DNA from: CAZCBJ01 sp964496705 | Lineage (GTDB): Bacteria; Chloroflexota; Anaerolineae; Anaerolineales; Anaerolineaceae | Assembly: GCA_964496705.1 (NCBI GenBank) | Contig: CAZCBJ010000175.1 | Span: 1-8,598, forward strand | DNA length: 8,598 nucleotides | Direction of reading: 5' to 3' | In this document: piece after piece, positions 1 through 5,898 of the stretch | How the letters are laid out: each line of letters starts with the position of its first letter | Position numbering within the stretch: the stretch's first letter is position 1 | The notes under the pieces: model-generated | Seen by the model: the letters and a program-made list of their open reading frames with translations, nothing else | What the model was told of the DNA's origin: nothing | Database searches by the model: none | Position numbers and translations under genes: made by a program

Positions 1-543
1 ATGCGCTACAACCGCCACACGCTGGAGATCACCTACCGCGGCAAGAACATCGCCGAGGTGCTCAACATGGACGTGCAGGAGGCGCTGGCGTTCTTCGCGC
101 CGTTCCCCAAGATCACGCGGGTGCTCAAAACCCTGCATGATGTCGGCCTGGATTACATCAAGCTGGGTCAGTCAGCCACCACACTCTCCGGCGGCGAGGC
201 GCAGCGCGTCAAGCTGGCCAAGGAACTGGGGCGGGTGTCCACCGGGGATACCATCTATATCCTGGACGAGCCGACCACCGGGCTGCACTTCGCCGATGTG
301 CAGCGTCTGCTGGATGTGCTGCACCGTCTGGCGGATGCCGGCAACACGGTGGTGGTCATTGAGCACAACATGGACGTGATCCGCACATCGGACTGGATCA
401 TCGACCTTGGTCCGGAGGGCGGCGCGAGCGGCGGGTACATCATCGCCGAAGGCACCCCCGAACAGGTGACCGGGGTGGAAGCCAGCTACACCGGGCGCTT
501 CCTGCGCCAGGTTCTGGAGCAGGAGCTTATGCCCAGCGGCTGA
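1..543 (+). CDS. uvrA: UvrA, excinuclease ABC subunit A (C-terminal part, 5' end cut off by window)
   Basis: UvrA is the damage-recognition ATPase of nucleotide excision repair. It dimerises, loads UvrB onto damaged DNA and acts in the cytoplasm. The visible 180 residues are the second ABC nucleotide-binding domain. The ABC signature LSGGEAQRVKLA is at 62-73, Walker B IYILDEP at 85-91, and the H-loop histidine at 122 lies in VIEHN. The opening RYNRHTLEI matches the segment that follows the zinc-binding cysteines in UvrA family members, so the protein continues upstream of the window and the first Met is probably internal. The family is usually about 940 residues, so roughly four fifths is missing here. 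It ends in TGA. Its last 17 bases overlap the end of the leftward toxin gene, leaving no room for a terminator between them. Confidence 0.97.
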   Translation: MRYNRHTLEITYRGKNIAEVLNMDVQEALAFFAPFPKITRVLKTLHDVGLDYIKLGQSATTLSGGEAQRVKLAKELGRVSTGDTIYILDEPTTGLHFADVQRLLDVLHRLADAGNTVVVIEHNMDVIRTSDWIIDLGPEGGASGGYIIAEGTPEQVTGVEASYTGRFLRQVLEQELMPSG

Positions 544-970
544 GATCGAAGTCGGGCGCGAACGGATTCACAAAGCGCACGCCTTCCAGGCTTTTGGCTT
601 GGAAATCCTCACTGAAGATCACCGGGACCTGGTTAAGGCGCGCTGTTGCCCAGATCTGGGCGTCATAATAGGCGAGTCGGTGGTCGCGCACCCCCCGGGC
701 AGCTTCCAGAATGATTGCCCAGCTCAAATCAATGATTGGCCATACACTGCCAAACCATTGAATTCTTTCGATTGCCATTGACGGGGTTAATGGCGGTTTT
801 AATTTGCGGGTGGATACCTGAAAAAATTCAGCAAGGTTTTGCACACTCAGGCAACCGGAACCTGCCAGGCGGATTGCATCCAGGGTGGCTAGAGCCTTTG
901 CTGATTTTTCCGGTGCATTGGCGTCATACAGGTAGATGAGAAGATTGGTGTCGATCAGGATTGAGGGCAT
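527..970 (-). CDS. vapC: PIN-domain toxin, VapC-type ribonuclease
   Basis: A 147-residue PIN-domain protein, the usual size of VapC toxins, which are metal-dependent RNases that cleave tRNA or rRNA when released from their antitoxin. The acidic active-site set is visible: Asp7 in LIDTNLLIYLYD, Glu48 in SVQNLAEFF, Asp103 in AYYDAQIWATA, and Glu121/Asp122 near the end in IFSEDF. All four positions are intact, so it should be active. The ATG at 970 lies inside the last codons of the upstream antitoxin gene (16-base overlap), the coupled order typical of vapBC. An AGGATGAG-like ribosome site lies about 9 bases before the ATG. Its 3' end runs 17 bases into uvrA on the opposite strand. The RNA target cannot be told from sequence. 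Confidence 0.9.
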   Translation of the reverse strand: MPSILIDTNLLIYLYDANAPEKSAKALATLDAIRLAGSGCLSVQNLAEFFQVSTRKLKPPLTPSMAIERIQWFGSVWPIIDLSWAIILEAARGVRDHRLAYYDAQIWATARLNQVPVIFSEDFQAKSLEGVRFVNPFAPDFDLSRWA

Positions 971-1278
971 TCAGGCTCATCCTGGTCCGGAGTTTCGCGG
1001 ATCCATCTGGATTCCCGTTCAGAATAAATTTCGTCGCGATTCCAGAGGTAAGGCCGTCCGCTGATTCCCAATAATCGCCGGGCTTGTGCATCCTGGACGA
1101 TTTTTTCCCATGCGCCTGGTTCGGAAGGTGAATCTGGAATGGGCTGCCGCTCTTCCCGCTCCAGCGCCTGACGGATGACTTCTGCTTCACTGATTTTGCG
1201 CAACCTGGCCAGTCGTTTTAAAAGCGCATTATGGCGCCGGGTGATATAAATTTGTTTGCGAACCATGTCCGACATCAT
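955..1278 (-). CDS. vapB: Ribbon-helix-helix antitoxin, VapB-type partner of the PIN toxin
   Basis: A 107-residue protein whose first 45 or so residues look like a ribbon-helix-helix (CopG/Arc-like) DNA-binding domain. A basic beta strand (VRKQIYIT) is followed by two predicted helices ending in SEAEVIRQALERE. The charged C-terminal half has no recognisable fold and would be the toxin-wrapping segment, by analogy with other VapB proteins. The gene precedes and overlaps the PIN toxin gene by 16 bases. In this arrangement the antitoxin usually represses its own promoter as a complex with the toxin. Starts at codons 1, 2 and 5 are all possible. The AGGTG upstream of codon 1 is spaced best for codon 2. 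The family is clear from fold and position; the antitoxin role is inferred. Confidence 0.85.
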   Translation of the reverse strand: MMSDMVRKQIYITRRHNALLKRLARLRKISEAEVIRQALEREERQPIPDSPSEPGAWEKIVQDAQARRLLGISGRPYLWNRDEIYSERESRWIRETPDQDEPECPQS

Positions 1279-1293
1279 GCACCTGCTGAGATT

Positions 1294-1315
1294 TTATACA
1301 TCAAATTATACATCA
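1294..1315. repeat. Two direct copies of TTATACATCA upstream of the antitoxin, possible operator
   Basis: The 10-base sequence TTATACATCA occurs at 1294-1303 and again at 1306-1315, a period of 12 bases. The copies overlap the -10 element of the toxin-antitoxin promoter. Ribbon-helix-helix repressors often bind short tandem half-sites spaced by about one helical turn, so this is a plausible autoregulatory operator. A degenerate third copy (TATCATCA) may sit at 1338-1345. The repeat is directly visible; the binding is inferred. Confidence 0.45.
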
Positions 1316-1333
1316 TTGCGATAATTCATGGAA
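1305..1333 (-). promoter_or_regulatory. Candidate promoter of the toxin-antitoxin operon
   Basis: On the minus strand a perfect TATAAT occupies 1310-1305. A weak -35 candidate, TTCCAT, lies 17 bases upstream at 1333-1328. A second TATAAA lies at 1298-1293. The -10 is about 27 bases before the antitoxin ATG, leaving a short leader. The region is A+T-rich against its surroundings. Confidence 0.5.
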
Positions 1334-1342
1334 TCGGTATCA

Positions 1343-2344
1343 TCAGACTTGGTCTGTTCTGCTGATGTCGTTTTGTAGAAAGAATTTTTGCCCATCAAAT
1401 CTCACCGGCCCCGTCCCGCCCTGCGGCAGGTCGCCCAGGCTGAGGCCCAGCCAGGCCAACGGATTGTCCCGCCCCACCTGCCACAGTTCAGTTTCACTGA
1501 GCATCCCCAGCGAGGCCAGGTGGTTCATACAGTCGAACAGACAGGCTGAGCTGCCCGCCAGCGTGTCGCCCTCCAGGCTGCGCAGGCGACCCGACGGCTC
1601 CAACCGGGCGCGGGCGCCAAAAAAGGTGTAATCTCCCGGCGGCAGCCCGCCGGCCGGCGAGGCATCCGAGGTGACCGCGGCGCGCGCGGCGCCCTTGGCC
1701 AGCAGCACCGTGCGCAGGAATTCCGCTGGCAGGTGGTGCCCGTCGCTGATCAACAGCGCAGCCAGGCGCGGCTCGGCGATCTGCGGCCAGAGCGGGTTGC
1801 GGTGGCGGTGTATTAAATTAGGGCAGCCGTTGCCCAGGTGAGTGCTGAAGCGCGCTCCAGCCTCCACCGCAGCGCGCACCTGCTCGCCGTCAGCCAGCGT
1901 GTGCCCAATCGAGACCAGCGCGCCCTCGTCCTGCGCAGCCTGGATCAGCTCCAATGCCCCGGGCAGCTCGGGCGCCAGGGTGACCAGGCGCACATGCCCG
2001 CGCGCCAGGCGGCACAACTGGCGGAACTCGGCCAGGTCCGGCGGGCGCACATATTGCGCTGGATGTGCGCCGCGCGCGCCGTCTTGCGGGCTGATGTAGG
2101 GGCCTTCCAGGTGGATGCCCGGCAGGCTGCGCGGATCGCTCTCCACCGCCTCGGCCAGCGCGGGCAGCACGCGCGCATAGGTCGCCGGGCTGGCGGTGAC
2201 CACAGTGGGCAGAAATGCCAGCGTACCTCTGCGCCGCAGCCGTTCGGACGCGCTGAGCACATCCTGCGGGCTGAGGGCCGGGTCGCAGAAATCAACCCCG
2301 GCCCAGCCGTTGACCTGCAAGTCCACAAAGCCTGAAGCACTCAC
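1343..2344 (-). CDS. nagA: Compact N-acetylglucosamine-6-phosphate deacetylase (NagA family)
   Basis: NagA removes the acetyl group from N-acetylglucosamine-6-phosphate in the cytoplasm, giving glucosamine-6-phosphate for NagB. The 333-residue protein keeps the TIM-barrel core. FVDLQVNG is at 6-13, HLEGPYIS at 78-85 (metal ligand Glu80), GHT with His148, STHLGNG with His169, SDGHH at 200-204, and TSDASPAG with the catalytic Asp227, followed by LAGSSACLFDCMNHL. Against E. coli NagA (382 residues) about 45 N-terminal residues and part of the C-terminus are absent. These form the small beta-sandwich in classical members. The start chosen is GTG at 2344-2342, which overlaps the nagB stop as GTGA. 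The frame stays open another 51 codons into nagB, but that stretch is not NagA-like. No strong ribosome site precedes the GTG, so translational coupling to nagB is likely. Confidence 0.88.
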   Translation of the reverse strand: MSASGFVDLQVNGWAGVDFCDPALSPQDVLSASERLRRRGTLAFLPTVVTASPATYARVLPALAEAVESDPRSLPGIHLEGPYISPQDGARGAHPAQYVRPPDLAEFRQLCRLARGHVRLVTLAPELPGALELIQAAQDEGALVSIGHTLADGEQVRAAVEAGARFSTHLGNGCPNLIHRHRNPLWPQIAEPRLAALLISDGHHLPAEFLRTVLLAKGAARAAVTSDASPAGGLPPGDYTFFGARARLEPSGRLRSLEGDTLAGSSACLFDCMNHLASLGMLSETELWQVGRDNPLAWLGLSLGDLPQGGTGPVRFDGQKFFLQNDISRTDQV

Positions 2345-3087
2345 CCTGAACCGGAAAGACCCGCAGCGGAGGCGCGATCCAGGTACAGCCGGCATTCGGC
2401 GTGCTGGCGCAGGATCGAGGCGGGCAGCATGGAGGTCAGCGGGCCTTCCACCGCGCCGCGCACCGCCGCAGCCTTGCGCGCGTCCGGCACGCTGCACACG
2501 ATGCGCCGGCTGCGCAAGATCTGGCGGATGCTCATCGAAATGGCCTGGCGGGGAACATCCTGCAGCGAGGCGAACCAGCCCTCGCCCACCTGCTGCCGGC
2601 GGCAGGCTTCGTCCAGGTTGACCACGAGGTAAGCTTCATCCGTGTCGAAATCGGCCGGGGGGTCGTTGAACGCCAGGTGTCCGTTCTCACCAATGCCAAT
2701 CAGCGCAACATCCACCGGAGCCTGGCGGATCAAGCTGCCCAGCCGTTGACATTCAGCCTGCGGGTCGGGGGCGTCCCCCAGCACCGCGTGAAAGACGCCC
2801 AGCTTTGGCAGGCGGCTGGTGAACCGCTCTTTGAGGTACTTGCGGAAGCTGGCGGGATGGGTCTCGGGCAGCCGGATGTATTCATCCAGATGGAAAATGC
2901 TGATATGCTCCCAGGCGATTCCGGGCGCTGCCAGCAGGGCATTCAACACTTCAAACTGGCTCATCCCGGTGGCCAGGATGAGGCGCGCCGTGCCCTGCCG
3001 CTCCAACGCCTGGCGGATGCTCTGTGCAGCCCAACCTGCCGCAGCTCTGCCAAGCTCGGCTTTGGTTTCAAATATCTCGATGTCCAT
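2341..3087 (-). CDS. nagB: Glucosamine-6-phosphate deaminase / NagB-family isomerase
   Basis: NagB converts glucosamine-6-phosphate to fructose-6-phosphate and ammonia, feeding amino sugars into glycolysis. The 248-residue protein has the family landmarks: LATGMSQFEVLNAL at 38-51 (phosphate-binding loop), FHLDEYIRLPETHPASF at 65-81 with Asp68-Glu69, and GIGENGHLAFNDP at 131-143 with His137. The ISMSIRQIL to AVEGPLTSMLPAS region follows. Compared with E. coli NagB, the position of Asp141 is Asn135 and that of Glu148 is Asp142, a pattern I recall from other bacterial branches. It is somewhat shorter than E. coli NagB (266) and shows no obvious allosteric C-terminal tail. The frame is open to 3201, but ATG 3087 begins MDIEIFETKAELG, which fits the family N-terminus. 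Only 4 bases separate it from the bacterioferritin stop. It overlaps nagA by 4 bases. Confidence 0.9.
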   Translation of the reverse strand: MDIEIFETKAELGRAAAGWAAQSIRQALERQGTARLILATGMSQFEVLNALLAAPGIAWEHISIFHLDEYIRLPETHPASFRKYLKERFTSRLPKLGVFHAVLGDAPDPQAECQRLGSLIRQAPVDVALIGIGENGHLAFNDPPADFDTDEAYLVVNLDEACRRQQVGEGWFASLQDVPRQAISMSIRQILRSRRIVCSVPDARKAAAVRGAVEGPLTSMLPASILRQHAECRLYLDRASAAGLSGSG

Positions 3088-3091
3088 GCGC

Positions 3092-3559
3092 TCAGTCGAT
3101 CTGTTCGCTGAGGTAGGCGGGCAGGCCCATCTGCCGAATCTGGTCGAGCTGGGCTTCCAGCCAATCGATATGATTTTCCTCGTCGCCCAGGATGGATTCA
3201 AACAAAGCGCGGGTGCCGTTGTCGCCCACCTCCACCGCCAGGCGGATGCCGTCGTTGTAGCCTTTGACCGCGCCCTGTTCAGCCTTCAGGTCGCTTTCCA
3301 ACTGCTGGGGCACTTCGGCGCCAATGTGCATCTCGAGTAGGTGGTTGACAACCGGGCGGCCTTCCAGGAAGAGGATGCGCGCGATCAATTTTTCGGCGTG
3401 CTTCATCTCATCGATGGCGCGTTTTTCACTGGCCTCGTGCAGCTCATCATAACCCCAGTTGGCGCACATTTCGGAGTGCACAATGTACTGGTTGATGGCG
3501 GTCAATTCATCGGCCAGCAAGGCATTCAGCGTATCAATGATCTTGGAATTTCCTTTCAT
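3092..3559 (-). CDS. bfr: Bacterioferritin
   Basis: A 155-residue bacterioferritin, close to the E. coli protein in length and alignable without gaps through the ferroxidase ligands. It forms a 24-subunit cytoplasmic shell that oxidises Fe(II) and stores it as a mineral, protecting against iron-driven oxidative damage. The six di-iron ligands are present at the standard numbers: Glu18, Glu51, His54, Glu94, Glu127 and His130. The haem-binding Met52 is present too, which separates it from non-haem ferritins and Dps. The start ATG has a clear GGAGG at 3571-3567, 7 bases upstream. The stop lies 4 bases before nagB, so the two are probably cotranscribed. The upstream transporter gene ends 45 bases away, so an upstream transcript could also read in. 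Confidence 0.97.
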   Translation of the reverse strand: MKGNSKIIDTLNALLADELTAINQYIVHSEMCANWGYDELHEASEKRAIDEMKHAEKLIARILFLEGRPVVNHLLEMHIGAEVPQQLESDLKAEQGAVKGYNDGIRLAVEVGDNGTRALFESILGDEENHIDWLEAQLDQIRQMGLPAYLSEQID

Positions 3560-3566
3560 GATTCTG

Positions 3567-3571
3567 CCTCC
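3567..3571 (-). promoter_or_regulatory. bfr: Strong ribosome binding site of bacterioferritin
   Basis: GGAGG on the minus strand, 7 bases before the bacterioferritin ATG. It is the strongest ribosome site of the bfr-nagB-nagA group; nagB and nagA have no comparable site. Confidence 0.75.
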
Positions 3572-3604
3572 GTAAGAATAGTATGTTTCAATTCTACCGC
3601 GATT

Positions 3605-4864
3605 CTACGCGGCGGCGGGCAGCGGCTTGCTGCGGTTGTGATGCCGGGCGGTGAGGAACACCAACACTGCAGCAATGAGCAGCATCAACATGTTGAGGAA
3701 AAATGGGTAGGCCCGGTTGACACTGGAGAGGCTTCCAGCGATCCAACCAAATGGCGTGGAAAAAGCCAGGACGATCACATAGATGATCGCCATCACGCGG
3801 GCGCGCTCGGCTTCATCGATGGTAAAGACCAGCATGCGGTCCACCATCGGGTTGAAGGTGGCCACGCTGAATGCATCCAGCACCACCATGAAAAACAACC
3901 CAACGATGCTCTGCTCGGGCAGGGAGATCAGCAGAATCTGTGCGCTGAGCATGCCGGCCAGTCCAACCAGCATCGGATTGCGGAAAGGCAGCTCGCGCAG
4001 GCGCGGCATGACCAGGAAGAAAAATAAAAGCATGGTGACGGCGCGCGCAAAGGGATAATAGGCAAACAGCGATTCCGGGATCATCAATTTCTGCGTGGCG
4101 AAGATGGCGAAGAACGAGCCGTTGACCGTGGCGATGATGTTTATCACCAGCAGGATACCGGTGGTGTAGAGGCTCTCAGGAGAATTGAACAGGATGCGCA
4201 GGACGCCCTTGTTTTCGGCCAGCATCTCGAAGATGCCCTGGTGGCGGCTTTCCTCCATTCGTTTGCGCCCCACCGTCGTTTCCTTGACAAATGCGTTCAT
4301 GGTGATGTACTTGGCGGTCATCGAGATGCAGGCGAAGATATAGATGACGCGCATCGCCGGCACCAGCGTGTATTTGTCGATTAGCAAGCCGGCGATGGGC
4401 GTGAAGAAAGCCGAGCACACCGCCGCGATGTAAATCCAACTGTACACATCCAGAATCAACTTGGGTTCGGTATCTTCCACCAGCAGACAGGTCCACGAGA
4501 TGTGCGGCACGCGCCAACTGGCGTTGAAGATGGCGGCGATGACAAAATAGGTGAAATTCTGCGAAACGGCCCAGATGAGGGTCGGGATGCCCCAGGAGGT
4601 GGCGTCGAAGATGAATGTGGCCCATTTGCGCCCCAGCTTATCGGTCAGCACCCCGCTCAACAGGGCGAAGAAAATCTGGAACGCCAGGCCGATGCTGGCC
4701 ACCAGCCCGATCTGTTTGTCGGTCAGGCCCAGGGCGAGCATATACACGGAAGCAAAGGGGGAGAAAAGATTGAAGGGAATCCCCCACATCGGTTCGGTGG
4801 CGATCACCGCCCGCGCGTTGCCTCTCAATTTTCTCCACATGTCGAACAGGGGATGGCGCAGCAA
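3605..4864 (-). CDS. Major facilitator superfamily transporter, substrate unknown
   Basis: A 419-residue polytopic membrane protein with about twelve hydrophobic segments in two halves. Between the second and third segments is the MFS motif A, GVLTDKLGRK at 71-80. A basic cytoplasmic loop (VGRKRMEES and following, containing AENKGVLRILFNSPES) separates the two halves. The sequence is MFS but has no substrate signature I recognise. Residues such as RVPHISWTCLLVED in the N-terminal half may help define a subfamily. The chosen start is TTG 4864-4862, preceded by GGAG at 4874-4871 with 6-base spacing. An in-frame TTG at 4876 has no ribosome site, and the first ATG (4840) has none either. The gene lies downstream of the prenyltransferase genes and upstream of bfr-nagBA. 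Transport of an amino sugar or a metal compound would be a guess. Confidence 0.85.
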   Translation of the reverse strand: MLRHPLFDMWRKLRGNARAVIATEPMWGIPFNLFSPFASVYMLALGLTDKQIGLVASIGLAFQIFFALLSGVLTDKLGRKWATFIFDATSWGIPTLIWAVSQNFTYFVIAAIFNASWRVPHISWTCLLVEDTEPKLILDVYSWIYIAAVCSAFFTPIAGLLIDKYTLVPAMRVIYIFACISMTAKYITMNAFVKETTVGRKRMEESRHQGIFEMLAENKGVLRILFNSPESLYTTGILLVINIIATVNGSFFAIFATQKLMIPESLFAYYPFARAVTMLLFFFLVMPRLRELPFRNPMLVGLAGMLSAQILLISLPEQSIVGLFFMVVLDAFSVATFNPMVDRMLVFTIDEAERARVMAIIYVIVLAFSTPFGWIAGSLSSVNRAYPFFLNMLMLLIAAVLVFLTARHHNRSKPLPAAA

Positions 4865-4870
4865 AGATGA

Positions 4871-4874
4871 CTCC
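4871..4874 (-). promoter_or_regulatory. Ribosome binding site deciding the TTG start of the MFS gene
   Basis: GGAG on the minus strand, 6 bases before TTG 4864. The alternative TTG at 4876 lies at the very edge of this site and would leave a leader of only about 13 bases after the predicted transcription start. The 4864 start is therefore preferred. Confidence 0.5.
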
Positions 4875-4895
4875 AAGGCGAAGATAAACCGGATG

Positions 4896-4904
4896 ATTAT
4901 ATCA
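4896..4904 (-). promoter_or_regulatory. Extended -10 promoter for the MFS gene
   Basis: The minus strand reads TGATATAAT, a perfect extended -10 (TGnTATAAT), at 4904-4896. There is no good -35 at 16-18 bases upstream, as is common for extended -10 promoters. The predicted start near 4889 gives a leader of about 25 bases to TTG 4864. This would give the MFS gene, and possibly bfr-nagBA, transcription independent of the upstream prenyltransferase genes. Confidence 0.6.
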
Positions 4905-4917
4905 GGAATTCGGAAGT

Positions 4918-4966
4918 ATTCCCCTGTCGCGGCTCATGGATAGGGAATGTCCGCGTTTCAGAGGGG
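4918..4966. repeat. Interleaved inverted repeats between the prenyltransferase and MFS genes
   Basis: Two alternative pairings share bases. ATTCCC at 4918-4923 is mirrored by GGGAAT at 4943-4948. CCCCT (4921-4925) plus CGCGG (4928-4932) pair with CCGCG (4951-4955) plus AGGGG (4962-4966). The element lies just after the prenyltransferase stop codon and upstream of the MFS -10. It may be a weak terminator, since no run of U follows, or a protein-binding palindrome over the missing -35. The pairing is visible; the role is open. Confidence 0.3.
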
Positions 4967-4973
4967 GTCCGCG

Positions 4974-5873
4974 CTACCCGGCGAGGATGGGAATCAGGTA
5001 ACCGACCGTCAACAGCAGACAGGCGACCGAGGACAGCGCGATCGCGCGCCCCATCGCCGGGGTGTAGTGCGAATCATCACTGTAGCGGCTGGCGTGGCGA
5101 ACCGTGTCCACCGCCAGCGGCGCGCTGAGCAGCACCAGCAGCGTCCACACTGGCAGCAGCCCGAAGGCCGCGCCGAGGAGGATGGCCAGATAAGCCGCCG
5201 CTGATCCAGACGCCAGCAGGCGCACTGCATTGGCCTGCCCAAAGCGCACCGGCAGCGTGCGCTTGCCGGATTTGATGTCATCCGGCACATCGAAGGTGTT
5301 GCTGACCACGCCCACGTTCATGGTGAAGATGCCCGGCACCAGCGAGACCACCAGCGCCTCGGGGCTGAACTGCCCGCTGAGCACGTAGAGCATGCCCACC
5401 ACTATCATGGGGCCGAAGGCCAGGAACAGCGCCGTCTCGCCCAGCCCGCGGTAGTTGAGCCGCACCGGGGGGGAGGTGTAGAAAAACACAATGAACAAGC
5501 CGATGGCCACCAGCACCACCACCGGCAGCCCCACCACCGCCAGCAGGTATACCCCGCAGGCCAGCGCAATTGCCAGGCAGAGGATGATCGCCACCAGCAC
5601 CTGGTTGAGGGTCACCTTGCCGTCGATCAAAGGGCTGTCATGGAATTGCTGCACCTTGTTGCCCAGGTTGCCCTTTTTAAAGTCGAAGTAATCATCGATG
5701 AAATCCGCGGCCGAGTGGGCCATGACAATTCCGATGGTGGCCAGAACGAAGTGCAGCATGTTGAAGCTGCCGCGCAGATAAGCCATAGCACCGCCCAGCA
5801 GGCAAGGCAGCAGGCTGACGACCAGGAAGGGCGCCCGCGCCGCTTTGAACCAGGTGATGAGCCATTCTTTCAT
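4974..5873 (-). CDS. UbiA-superfamily prenyltransferase, MenA-like
   Basis: A 299-residue integral membrane protein of the UbiA family, which transfers a polyprenyl chain from its diphosphate to an aromatic or other acceptor. It has about eight to nine membrane segments. The first aspartate-rich motif is DFIDDYFDFKKG at 57-68, with Asp57, 60, 61 and 64. The second is DVPDDIKSGKRT at 195-206, with Asp195 and Asp199. The second motif with GKRTLPVRFG, and YTSPPVRLNYRGLGE at 132-146, most resemble 1,4-dihydroxy-2-naphthoate prenyltransferase (MenA), a step in menaquinone synthesis. Two Asn of the classical NxxxNDxxD motif are Asp here. ATG 5873 has an AAAGG about 9 bases upstream. It follows the paralogous gene by 25 bases in the same direction. 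The acceptor cannot be proved, because no other men gene is in view. Confidence 0.88.
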   Translation of the reverse strand: MKEWLITWFKAARAPFLVVSLLPCLLGGAMAYLRGSFNMLHFVLATIGIVMAHSAADFIDDYFDFKKGNLGNKVQQFHDSPLIDGKVTLNQVLVAIILCLAIALACGVYLLAVVGLPVVVLVAIGLFIVFFYTSPPVRLNYRGLGETALFLAFGPMIVVGMLYVLSGQFSPEALVVSLVPGIFTMNVGVVSNTFDVPDDIKSGKRTLPVRFGQANAVRLLASGSAAAYLAILLGAAFGLLPVWTLLVLLSAPLAVDTVRHASRYSDDSHYTPAMGRAIALSSVACLLLTVGYLIPILAG

Positions 5874-5898
5874 GATAAAAACCTTTCTGTCATTCGAA

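Noticed and set aside
2345..2497. Longer NagA frame extending into nagB, starting at 2497
   Set aside because: The extra 51 residues are Arg/Ala/Pro-rich shadow of nagB and do not resemble a NagA N-terminus. The GTG at 2344 overlapping the nagB stop is the better start.
2401..3111. 236-codon plus-strand frame over nagB
   Set aside because: It is antisense to a confidently identified gene, has no recognisable motif, and is explained by codon bias of nagB.
3341..4027. 228-codon plus-strand frame across bfr and the MFS gene
   Set aside because: It crosses the bfr-MFS intergenic gap and is low in hydrophobic structure. It looks like a shadow frame.
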